Source of the DNA: an uncultured Oscillospiraceae bacterium
GTDB lineage: Bacteria; Bacillota; Clostridia; Oscillospirales; Acutalibacteraceae
Direction: 5' to 3'
Length of the DNA: 6,794 nt
Assembly: GCA_900555705.1 (NCBI GenBank)
Contig: USLV01000070.1
Coordinates: 1-6,794, forward strand
Shown: positions 1 to 5,511 of the stretch, piece by piece
Layout: each line of letters starts with the position of its first letter
Numbering within the stretch: position 1 is the first letter of the stretch
The notes under the pieces: model-generated
Told to the model about the DNA's origin: nothing
Seen by the model: only the letters and a program-made list of their open reading frames with translations
Databases searched by the model: none
Position numbers and translations under genes: made by a program

Positions 1-41
1 TTCTAGCTTCGTCGGCAGCGTCAGATGTGTATAAGAGACAG
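1..41 (+). other. Illumina Nextera adapter plus i5 index (non-genomic)
   Basis: Bases 9-41 match the Nextera Read 1 transposon adapter, ending in the 19-base Tn5 mosaic end (23-41, AGATGTGTATAAGAGACAG). Bases 1-8 (TTCTAGCT) match the Nextera XT v2 i5 index that I recall as S515. Genomic sequence starts at about 42. The adapter read on the minus strand has no stop in the glgB frame, so automated annotation would add a false tail reading CLLYTSDAADEAR to GlgB. This is an untrimmed sequencing artefact and not a mobile element, although the mosaic end derives from Tn5. Confidence 0.98.
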
Positions 42-1687
42 CGCCCGCTCCGGTCGATACGGCGAAAGGCGATGATGCTCTGCTGATAATCGTCGTGGGC
101 AATCCAGGAAAAGCCGTCCCAGGAGAAATCGTTTTCCCAGAGCGGGCTGTTTTCGAGATAGAAATGGTTGAGCGCGCGGACGAAATCCCGGAACCGTCGA
201 TGGGATTCATAGTCGAGCAGCAGCCAGTCGAGCTCGTTCTCGAAATCCCATTCCTTGAACTGGGCAAACTCGCTGCCCATGAACAGCAGCTTTTTGCCGG
301 GATGGGCCATCATATAGCCGAGAAATACCCGTACACCGGCGAATTTCATCTCGTATTCACCCGGCATCTTGCCGATCAGCGAGCCCTTGCCATGCACCAC
401 CTCGTCATGCGAGATGGGGAGGACGAAATTCTCGGAGAAGGCATAGAAAAGGGAGAAGGTGAGGCTGTCGTGATGATCCCGCCGGAAGAGCGGATCGAGC
501 GAGATATATCGCAGCATATCGTTCATCCAGCCCATATTCCATTTGAAGTTGAAGCCAAGGCCACCGTCGGCCGTCGGCCGCGAGACGAGCGGCCAGGCCG
601 TCGACTCCTCCGCGATCATCATGACGTCCGGATGCGCAGCAAAAACAGCCTCGTTGAGCGTCCGGAGAAAGCGGATGGCTTCGAGGTTTTCTTTGCCGCC
701 GTATTGGTTTGGCATCCATTCGCCGTCCCGGCGGTTATAGTCGAGATACAGCATCGAGGCCACGGCATCGACCCGCAGCCCGTCCACATGATACCGGTCG
801 AACCAGAACATCGCGTTGGAGATCAGGAAGCTGCAAACCTCCGGGCGGCCATAGTCGAAGACGCAGGTACCCCATTCGCGATGTTCGCCCTTGCGGGGGT
901 CTGCATATTCATAGCAGGCGGTGCCGTCGAAACGGAAAAGGCCGCTCTCGTCGCGTGGGAAATGTGCCGGTACCCAGTCGAGAATAACGCCGAGTCCGGC
1001 TTCGTGGAAGCGATCGACGAACCGCATAAAATCTTTCGGTGTACCATAACGGGAGGTGGGGGCGTAGTACCCGGTCACCTGATAGCCCCAGGAGCCGTCA
1101 AAAGGATATTCCATCACCGGCAGCAGCTCGATATGGGTATAGCCCATATCGAGCAGATAGGGAATCAGTTCTTCCGCCGCTTTGTCATAGGAGAACGGTT
1201 CACCATCCGGATAACGCCGCCAGGAACCGAGATGCACCTCATAGATGTTCACCGGACGGTCGTAGAAGGCCTGCTGCTTTCTGGCGGCGAGGTAGGCCGC
1301 ATCCTGCCAGTCATAGCCGTCGAGGTCATAGACTTTTGAGGCAGTGCCGGGACGGGTCTCGAAATGAAAGCCATAGGGATCGGCCTTGAGGCAACAGCTG
1401 CCGTCCGCGGCGGTTACAGCGTACTTATAGTTGTCATATTCCGCTGGGCCGTCCAGCTCGCATTCCCAGACGCCGTCCTCTCGACGGCTCATCGGGTGGC
1501 GGCCAGGCATCCAGCCGTTGAAGTCCCCCACAACCGAAACAGCGGAGGCATTCGGTGCCCAGACACGAAAACGATAGCGCCCCTCTTCTGCCGGATGACA
1601 ACCAAGCAGATCCTGCGCCCGGCAGTAAATGCCGTCATGGTATCCTTCGGCAGATTTTTCCGGCGCTGTAAAGATGGATGTCTGCAT
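41..1687 (-). CDS. glgB: 1,4-alpha-glucan branching enzyme GlgB, C-terminally truncated by contig end
   Basis: GlgB cleaves alpha-1,4 glucan chains and re-attaches them as alpha-1,6 branches during cytosolic glycogen synthesis. I read 549 codons without a frameshift. Residues about 35-120 form the N-terminal CBM48-like beta domain (VWAPNA, VVGDFNGW). The GH13 catalytic barrel follows, with YEVHLGSW (149-156), DWVPAHFP (237-244), GLRVDAVAS with the expected nucleophile D307, the AEEST acid/base at E360, and SHDEVVHGK with H427/D428. The family is usually about 630 residues, so roughly 80-90 C-terminal residues, mostly the all-beta domain, lie beyond the contig end; the last codon already borrows a base from the adapter. 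The ATG at 1687 is preceded by AGGGAGAG (1695-1702) seven bases upstream. No other glg gene is visible; partners may lie past the break. Confidence 0.97.
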
Positions 1688-1733
1688 ACCGTATCTCTCC
1701 CTTTTCTGTACGTCCTTGCCGTTTTTCAGGAAT

Positions 1734-1762
1734 ATCTTACCATATTGTGCAATGGATTTCAA
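1734..1762 (-). promoter_or_regulatory. candidate sigma-A promoter of glgB (proximal)
   Basis: On the minus strand, -35 TTGAAA (1757-1762) and -10 TAAGAT (1734-1739) are separated by exactly 17 bases. The -10 is preceded by TGG (1740-1742), an extended -10 element. A start near 1727 would give a leader of about 40 bases before the glgB ATG, carrying its ribosome binding site. Read by eye from consensus only. Confidence 0.55.
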
Positions 1763-1810
1763 GCGGTTTTCGTCGTTTTACAAAAACTTTATTTTCATAT
1801 ATGAGTTGTT

Positions 1811-1838
1811 ATTATGCAACAAATACAATTATTGGCAA
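1811..1838 (-). promoter_or_regulatory. candidate second (distal) glgB promoter
   Basis: Minus-strand TTGCCA (1833-1838, 5/6 to consensus) and CATAAT (1811-1816, 5/6) with a 16-base spacer in an AT-rich stretch. It points towards glgB, about 75 bases upstream of the proximal candidate, so glgB may have tandem promoters. In such AT-rich DNA chance matches are common. Confidence 0.4.
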
Positions 1839-1863
1839 GTATATCTGTATAATGTGAAGTCAT

Positions 1864-1888
1864 CCCTGTCCAGTATAAATGTACAGGG
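1864..1888. repeat. inverted repeat CCCTGT / ACAGGG upstream of glgB
   Basis: Six-base arms (1864-1869 and 1883-1888) flank a 13-base AT-rich centre. It lies just upstream of the distal glgB promoter candidate, so it could be an operator or part of a leader structure. No family recognised. Confidence 0.35.
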
Positions 1889-1904
1889 CTTCTGAAACGG
1901 TCGA

Positions 1905-1956
1905 ATGCGGGCGGACAGGCAGATTTTGTTTTCCAGCCGCATGGGGCGCTTGTCCG
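1905..1956. other. interleaved inverted repeats with pseudoknot topology
   Basis: ATGCGG (1905-1910) is complementary to CCGCAT (1937-1942). CGGACAGGC (1912-1920) is complementary to GCTTGTCCG (1948-1956) with one G-U pair. The order a-b-a'-b' is that of an H-type pseudoknot on either strand. It may belong to a long glgB leader or an independent small RNA, or the two helices may be alternatives. No known RNA family recognised. Confidence 0.3.
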
Positions 1957-2008
1957 ATCGCACAACAGCTATCCTATGCGCTGCGGGTGGAAAATATGCC
2001 GGAGGATA

Positions 2009-2038
2009 GAAAACGGGGCGCTGCAGCGCCCCGTTTTC
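2009..2038 (-). terminator. terminator of the coat operon, perfect 30-bp palindrome
   Basis: The 30 bases are a perfect palindrome: GAAAACGGGGCGC arms around a central CTGCAG. It abuts the TGA stop (2039-2041) of the preceding gene. The GC-rich stem is flanked by AAAA/TTTT, so it should act as an intrinsic terminator for minus-strand transcription. Being symmetrical, it could also stop plus-strand transcription. Confidence 0.85.
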
Positions 2039-2314
2039 TCAGCCCTGATTGCCCATGAACTTCTGTTTTGCGGTCTGCACCTTCTGTTCCGGCGCCGCCG
2101 GAGTCGGGTACCAACCGCGTTTTTGCATCTCGCAGAAGAGGTCAGCCTGGATGGCGTGCTCTTCGTTGAGAATGCGCATCATTTCGTCGCGGATACCAGG
2201 TGTGGCGCATTCGTTGGCATAGATGTTATAAAGCGAGGTCATTTCCTTCTGCGCGCTGAGCGAATCGTGCATCATTTCCTGATCTTTCATCGGGATGTTG
2301 CTGTTCTGTTCCAT
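2039..2314 (-). CDS. CotF-family spore coat protein
   Basis: This 91-residue protein resembles the Coat_F family of small, helical, ferritin-like-fold spore coat proteins. Family hallmarks visible are ANECATP (33-39), an EEH-x-IQ helix (51-56) and KRGWY (65-69), followed by a short Ala/Pro/Gln linker and AKQKF (82-86). It is essentially one domain, shorter than Bacillus CotF, as usual for Clostridia paralogues. The ATG at 2314 has AGGAGGGA (2321-2328) seven bases upstream, overlapping the stop of the upstream gene. Only 13 bases separate the two genes, so they are co-transcribed and probably translationally linked. The coat location is inferred from the family; there is no signal peptide or membrane segment. 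Confidence 0.88.
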   Translation of the reverse strand: MEQNSNIPMKDQEMMHDSLSAQKEMTSLYNIYANECATPGIRDEMMRILNEEHAIQADLFCEMQKRGWYPTPAAPEQKVQTAKQKFMGNQG

Positions 2315-2327
2315 GCTGTTTCCCTCC

Positions 2328-2513
2328 TCAGTTCAAAAAGCCCATCAGTCTGTCGAAATGCTTCTGATGCTGTCCCGCGATCTTTTCACATTGCGTTTTC
2401 AGCTGCGGATCGGTGCAGAGCATCGCATAGGTCTGATACTTTTTGACCAGCAGTTGTTCGGCGGCGAGCTCATCCTCGAGGGCGCTGAGCTCCTTTTCAG
2501 TCAGATTGGCCAT
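2328..2513 (-). CDS. small spore-coat-type protein paired with CotF homologue
   Basis: This 61-residue, highly helical and charged protein starts MANLTEKELS and contains a Glu/Gln-rich helical hairpin (DELAAEQLLVKKY 14-26, CEKIAGQHQKHFDRL 42-56). Small proteins of this kind often precede CotF-family genes in Clostridia and are annotated as spore coat or hypothetical proteins; the exact function is not shown. The ATG at 2513 is chosen because GGGAGGA lies six bases upstream (2520-2526). The frame stays open to 2609, but that extension would translate through a terminator hairpin and promoter-like DNA. It is the first gene of a two-gene operon with the CotF homologue. Confidence 0.8.
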   Translation of the reverse strand: MANLTEKELSALEDELAAEQLLVKKYQTYAMLCTDPQLKTQCEKIAGQHQKHFDRLMGFLN

Positions 2514-2538
2514 GTCGATTCCTCCCAGGTAAAATAGA

Positions 2539-2567
2539 ATAGGGGATGCCGGTTCGGCATCCCCTAT
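2539..2567 (-). terminator. intrinsic terminator downstream of mazF
   Basis: A 12-bp perfect stem (2539-2550 with 2556-2567; core AGGGGATGCC / GGCATCCCCT) closes a five-base loop. On the minus strand it is followed by a U-rich tract (ATTCTATTTTA, about 2530-2540). It lies 57 bases past the mazF stop and directly before the ribosome binding site of the coat operon, so it should separate the two units. Confidence 0.8.
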
Positions 2568-2597
2568 AGCATGACCCGTCCGGGGGCACTTTATACC
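2567..2597 (-). promoter_or_regulatory. candidate forespore-type (sigma-G/F) promoter of the coat operon
   Basis: On the minus strand GGTATA (2592-2597) and CATGCTA (2567-2573) are separated by 18 bases. This resembles the sigma-G pattern TGMATA-17/18-CATNMTA, with a full match at the -10. Transcription would start near 2560, inside the mazF terminator. An overlapping extended -10 (TGG-TATAAA, 2590-2598) lacks a good -35. CotF in Bacillus is a mother-cell sigma-K product, which argues for caution. Confidence 0.33.
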
Positions 2598-2623
2598 AAT
2601 TTTCGGCAATTCGGCAGTAGCAT

Positions 2624-2989
2624 TTATGTTCTGTCCTCGCCCAGCCCAAAGCTGATCTGTAATGCCTGATTGACCTGACTCATGGATTGGTTATCCAGAC
2701 GTCCCATATGCTCCCGCAGGCGCCGCTTGTCGATGGTACGGATCTGCTCGAGCAGCACAATGGAATCGCGTGCAAGGCCGCTGCCGGTGGAATGCAGCTG
2801 GATATGGGTCGGCAGGCGCGCTTTGTCCTTCTGGCTGGTGATGGCTGCGGCAATGACAGTTGGGCTGAAGCGGTTACCGACATCGTTTTGTACAATCAGT
2901 ACCGGCCGAATGCCGCCCTGCTCCGATCCCACCACCGGGCTCAGATCTGCATAATAGATATCTCCACGTCGCACATTCACGTCTCTCAT
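2624..2989 (-). CDS. mazF: MazF/EndoA (NdoA)-type mRNA interferase
   Basis: Of the PemK/MazF family and very close to Bacillus EndoA (NdoA), which cleaves cellular mRNA at short U-rich sites in the cytosol. At 121 residues it has family length. RRGDIYYADLSPVVGSEQGG (7-26) leads into IRPVLIVQN with the expected catalytic Arg28. Thr51 in AAAIT is the second catalytic residue, and LARDSIVLLEQIRTID and ALQISFGL complete the fold, so the toxin looks active. ATG at 2989 is preferred, with AAAAAGG four bases upstream; GTG at 2992 and an internal GTG giving MNVRRGD are possible. The usual antitoxin (EndoAI/MazE) is absent; instead an 18-codon ORF overlaps the start. It may be neutralised by an antitoxin elsewhere. 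Confidence 0.95.
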   Translation of the reverse strand: MRDVNVRRGDIYYADLSPVVGSEQGGIRPVLIVQNDVGNRFSPTVIAAAITSQKDKARLPTHIQLHSTGSGLARDSIVLLEQIRTIDKRRLREHMGRLDNQSMSQVNQALQISFGLGEDRT

Positions 2990-3045
2990 CACACCTTTTT
3001 CAGAAGCTCATCTCTAGTTTGGCCGCTTCCCAATGGTTTAATCAT
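2989..3045 (-). CDS. 18-codon ORF translationally coupled to mazF
   Basis: An ATG at 3045 is preceded by AGGGAG (3052-3057) six bases upstream, a better ribosome binding site than mazF's own. It encodes MIKPLGSGQTRDELLKKV and stops at a TGA that shares one base with the mazF ATG (TGATG). The position is exactly where the antitoxin gene normally sits. The peptide does not resemble the ribbon-helix-helix of EndoAI. It could be a leader peptide that gates mazF translation, a relic of an antitoxin end, or chance. The coupling geometry is what supports it; the peptide itself shows no recognisable feature. Confidence 0.5.
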   Translation of the reverse strand: MIKPLGSGQTRDELLKKV

Positions 3046-3068
3046 GGACAGCTCCCTCTCGAAAAAAT

Positions 3069-3097
3069 TTTATCCGCAGAGGGAAGGCCACAGTCCA
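3069..3097 (-). promoter_or_regulatory. candidate promoter for the mini-ORF/mazF unit
   Basis: Minus-strand TGGACT (3092-3097) and GATAAA (3069-3074) with a 17-base spacer, each 4/6 to sigma-A consensus, directly downstream of the Cas3-like gene's terminator and just before the mini-ORF ribosome binding site. Weak match; position is the main support. Confidence 0.3.
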
Positions 3098-3127
3098 TTC
3101 TATGCCCGTCCGCCTTTTTTGACAGAG

Positions 3128-3155
3128 AAAAACGGCGCCCCATAAAAGGACGCCG
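3128..3155 (-). terminator. terminator of the Cas3-like gene
   Basis: On the minus strand an 8-bp stem (CGGCGTCC at 3148-3155 with GGGCGCCG at 3133-3140, one U-G pair) closes a short TTTTATG loop and runs into TTTTTCTC. It starts 27 bases after the TAG stop, so the Cas3-like gene and mazF should be separate transcripts. Confidence 0.8.
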
Positions 3156-3182
3156 CAATGGAATTGGTGTGACAGGAAAGGA

Positions 3183-5249
3183 CTACAATAGTCCGGTTGC
3201 CGTATACGCGGAGGGGGCGGTCAGCAGCCACCAGCCACTCTCCAGAGCGGGATCATCTGCCGGAGGAATTGACCAACAGGGATAGAGCGAAAGCTCTTCC
3301 CGATCGATCTCCAGCGCCAGCGGTTCGGCCATCCGCGCCAATGTCGGAGACATCCCCTCGATGGCCGTTCGCCGGGCGATTTCCTGATAGAGATCTCTCT
3401 GGCTCTCCAACGGGACAATCAGTCGAACGCGTTTTTCTGAACGACGGAAGAGGAGGCCGAGTCCGGCAAAATCGGCTTGTTTCACAGCAGCGTCCATGGA
3501 CTTTTGGAAAAGGTCCGTGGATTGATAGAGTCGCCGGGCATAGACGGGGGCGAGTGCGGAGAGCGGCAGGTCGTTCGACGCCCACTGCTGTTCGAAAGCG
3601 GCGAGCAGAGCTTCCATTCCCCGGCGCTCCGTCATCGTCCGGCAAACATTATCCGCTGCCAGACGGAAGACGGTAAGCTGGCCTCCGGAGACGCAGCAGC
3701 CGGCGGCCTGCTGGATACTTTCGAGTGGTGCGGCAGCGCGGAATACCTGCTCAAACGCCAGTTCCGCCCCCCACTCTACACAGGGAGTGGCCACCAGCCG
3801 ACAGGGCTGTCCTGCGGCAAGCCGGTGATGTAGCTGTTGGAGTATCTGCTGACGATGGGCGGCACAGAGGTCGGAGGAGAGAAAAAAAAGCTCCTCCGGA
3901 GGAACGTCTCTTTTCTGCTGTAGAAGCTGGTAAAGCTGGCGGGCGTGCTTCGCTCGGCTGAGAATGGTGCAGCAGTTCGGCAGCGCGGCCATGCGGGCTG
4001 CGAGCCTGGCTGGAGAGATCGCCCGCCGGAGCTCCCAACGGATCGACACGTCCGATTCCTGCGATTCCGGTTTCGGGCCGATCGGGCGTGGATTCCAGCG
4101 CAGTCCGACCGGATAGGCTGTTTCGAACGGTGTTTCGGCGGCCAGCACGACAGAACAATGATACCGTTCTGTCAGCGTGCGGAGCGTTTCGAGGGATAGC
4201 CGGACGGCGGCGGGGACGGGACGTGCACCGTCCAGAAGGATGACGCTTCCGGCGAGCAGATGCAGTTTTCGGCAGGGAGTATGTTCAAAAGCAAAAAGTG
4301 TTTCCCAAAAATCGCCGGCCCGCATCACCGTCAGCGGTGCATCCCAGCGTTCCGAAAAACGCTGTTCGAGTCCGGCCGCGGCATAAAACCGGCACGCGGG
4401 CTCCATCTGACGACAAAGAGGCAGGTACAGTTCCGGCAGGGCGTCATCCGGAAGTATGAGAAAAATGCGGCCATCCGGAAACTGCTGCAAATGCCGCCTG
4501 GCAAAGGTAAGCAGTGCCAATGTACGCTCCGAGCCGGCGGGTGCTGTCAGCGAAAAAAAACCCGGCTGCTGGTCGGCTGCCTCCTCACAGGCGGCCTGAA
4601 GAACCGTCCGGTCGGTGGCGTGCTCCGGCGTGCTCGAGGATGTCGTCGGTTCTGTAGAGCGCTGGATTTTCCCTTCCTGTACCAGCGCATCCGCGTCAAT
4701 CAGACAGGAATACAGCATACGGGTATACAGCATCCAGGCGGTCATATAATGCAGCTCGGCCGGAAACAGATTTTGCGGTAACGTCATGCCCGGCATATGG
4801 CCGGCAGTTTCCCGATCCATCTGAATAAAAGCCTGCCGAAGTTCTCCGCGGCCATAAATGGAAAAGGGACGTCCGATCTCGTCACGGACGTCTTCGTCTC
4901 CTTCGATCAGCTGCAACAGGATATGATAGATTTTGGTATCCGGCAGATGCGTATGATGGCCGTAGATCGCCATGGCGAGCGGCAGCGCCGGATTGCCGAC
5001 GGCGTGCAGCTTGTTGCCGAACAGCAGATAAAGCAGCGCAGCACCGGGGGCCGCGTGGTTAACCGCGCGGCCCGCTGTCTGAAATCGTTCGCTATATTTG
5101 CCGAAGTCGTGCAACATGCCGATCAGTCGCCCCTGCTCTTCACAGCCGAACACGGAGGCAAAGCGGGCGGTCTGTTCCGCTACCGCCAGACAATGGTTGG
5201 AAATCGACTCCTGTTCATCTGTCTCCGGACAGTTCCAAAACAGCTTCAT
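3183..5249 (-). CDS. cas3: Cas3-like protein: intact HD nuclease, degenerate helicase
   Basis: This 688-residue protein has Cas3 architecture: N-terminal HD nuclease, SF2 helicase, C-terminal domain. HD residues are complete: NHC (H19), LHDFGK (H47, D48, K51), VNHAAPGA (H65), YGHH (H98, H99) and SCLIDAD (D185). The helicase part keeps the framework but not the catalytic motifs. Walker A reads TAPAGSERT (235-243; Lys replaced by R242), DExx reads LLDGAR (338-343), SAT reads AAETP (370-374), VEAGVD reads VEWGAE (491-496), and QAAGRxxR reads QAAGCCVSGG (514-523). LSSDLCAAHRQQIL (457-470) and AAPLESIQQAAG (506-517) clearly mark Cas3 ancestry; the end TAPSAYTATGLL resembles type I-C Cas3 (weak inference). 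ATG at 5249 follows AAAGGG. There are no Cascade genes or repeats nearby. It is one open, in-frame reading frame, so divergence rather than recent decay. Confidence 0.88.
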   Translation of the reverse strand: MKLFWNCPETDEQESISNHCLAVAEQTARFASVFGCEEQGRLIGMLHDFGKYSERFQTAGRAVNHAAPGAALLYLLFGNKLHAVGNPALPLAMAIYGHHTHLPDTKIYHILLQLIEGDEDVRDEIGRPFSIYGRGELRQAFIQMDRETAGHMPGMTLPQNLFPAELHYMTAWMLYTRMLYSCLIDADALVQEGKIQRSTEPTTSSSTPEHATDRTVLQAACEEAADQQPGFFSLTAPAGSERTLALLTFARRHLQQFPDGRIFLILPDDALPELYLPLCRQMEPACRFYAAAGLEQRFSERWDAPLTVMRAGDFWETLFAFEHTPCRKLHLLAGSVILLDGARPVPAAVRLSLETLRTLTERYHCSVVLAAETPFETAYPVGLRWNPRPIGPKPESQESDVSIRWELRRAISPARLAARMAALPNCCTILSRAKHARQLYQLLQQKRDVPPEELFFLSSDLCAAHRQQILQQLHHRLAAGQPCRLVATPCVEWGAELAFEQVFRAAAPLESIQQAAGCCVSGGQLTVFRLAADNVCRTMTERRGMEALLAAFEQQWASNDLPLSALAPVYARRLYQSTDLFQKSMDAAVKQADFAGLGLLFRRSEKRVRLIVPLESQRDLYQEIARRTAIEGMSPTLARMAEPLALEIDREELSLYPCWSIPPADDPALESGWWLLTAPSAYTATGLL

Positions 5250-5274
5250 CCTTGACCATCCCTTTCGAAGATGT

Positions 5275-5309
5275 CGAACAAAGTAGTATACATTTTGTCC
5301 GATTGTTCG
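5275..5309. repeat. inverted repeat CGAACAA / TTGTTCG before the Cas3-like gene
   Basis: Seven-base arms (5275-5281 and 5303-5309) lie 26 bases upstream of the Cas3-like start and enclose a minus-strand TATACT (5285-5290) that could be a -10 box, with only a weak -35. This geometry fits a repressor operator over a promoter. The arms resemble half of a Gram-positive LexA box, but the 21-base spacing does not fit LexA. Confidence 0.35.
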
Positions 5310-5399
5310 GGAAAGCCGGTTTTAAGAGACGAGTCATGGCCAGCCTCTTTTCTACCATTTTTTCTCAGAACACATCTTTATCAGTATCATTTTAAAGCT

Positions 5400-5428
5400 A
5401 TTTTATCACACAAAGAAAAATATTTCCA
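5400..5428 (-). promoter_or_regulatory. candidate promoter of the Cas3-like gene
   Basis: Minus-strand TGGAAA (5423-5428, 4/6) and TAAAAT (5400-5405, 5/6) with a 17-base spacer. Transcription from here would give a leader of roughly 145 bases containing the 5275-5309 inverted repeat. Confidence 0.4.
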
Positions 5429-5511
5429 TATTTTTGTAAAACATATTCCGCAATTGTAGAAATGAACAAAGGAGATAGACGTTTTGTGTCGAATCTGCTT
5501 ATCTGAACTGT

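Larger units (their letters stand above)
1688..2008. other. non-coding region between glgB and the coat operon
   Basis: About 320 bases without a credible gene. The glgB side (1700-1860) is AT-rich and holds the ribosome binding site and two promoter candidates. The far side (1861-2008) is GC-richer and holds several inverted repeats: 1864-1888, the interleaved pairs in 1905-1956, and CTATCC/GGATAG (1969-1974 with 2004-2009). Open frames here lack ribosome binding sites and protein-like composition. Confidence 0.6.
5250..5511. other. AT-rich gap between Cas3-like gene and DUF3810 gene
   Basis: About 260 bases, markedly more AT-rich than its neighbours. It holds a perfect AT-only inverted repeat (AAAAATAT / ATATTTTT, 5416-5435, loop TTCC), the promoter candidate and the 5275-5309 repeat. 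No GC-rich terminator follows the DUF3810 stop, so read-through into the Cas3-like gene is possible. A plus-strand 14-codon ORF (5462-5506) is too short to call. Confidence 0.5.

Noticed and set aside
95..1339. Plus-strand 414-codon open frame
   Set aside because: It is antisense to glgB, whose family motifs are unmistakable on the other strand. The open frame is a by-product of GC-rich codon bias.
1848..1853. Plus-strand TATAAT as a promoter
   Set aside because: No acceptable -35 at 16-18 bases and no plus-strand gene downstream.
1976..2446. Plus-strand 156-codon open frame
   Set aside because: It runs through the terminator palindrome and antisense to two coat-type genes with strong ribosome binding sites.
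2514..2609. N-terminal extension of the small coat-type protein
   Set aside because: It would translate through the mazF terminator hairpin and promoter-like DNA; a strong ribosome binding site lies just before the ATG at 2513.
4260..4781. Plus-strand 173-codon open frame within the Cas3-like gene
   Set aside because: Antisense shadow; composition not protein-like and the minus-strand frame carries the HD and Cas3 landmarks.
5275..5309. LexA (SOS) box
   Set aside because: The Gram-positive LexA box has GAAC and GTTC about four bases apart; here the arms are 21 bases apart.
5462..5506. Plus-strand 14-codon ORF (MNKGDRRFVSNLLI)
   Set aside because: No ribosome binding site before its ATG and no downstream plus-strand gene for a leader peptide to control.
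3183..5511. CRISPR array or Cascade genes near the Cas3-like gene
   Set aside because: No direct repeats with regular spacers and no frame resembling cas5, cas7, cas8, cas1, cas2 or cas4 anywhere in the window.
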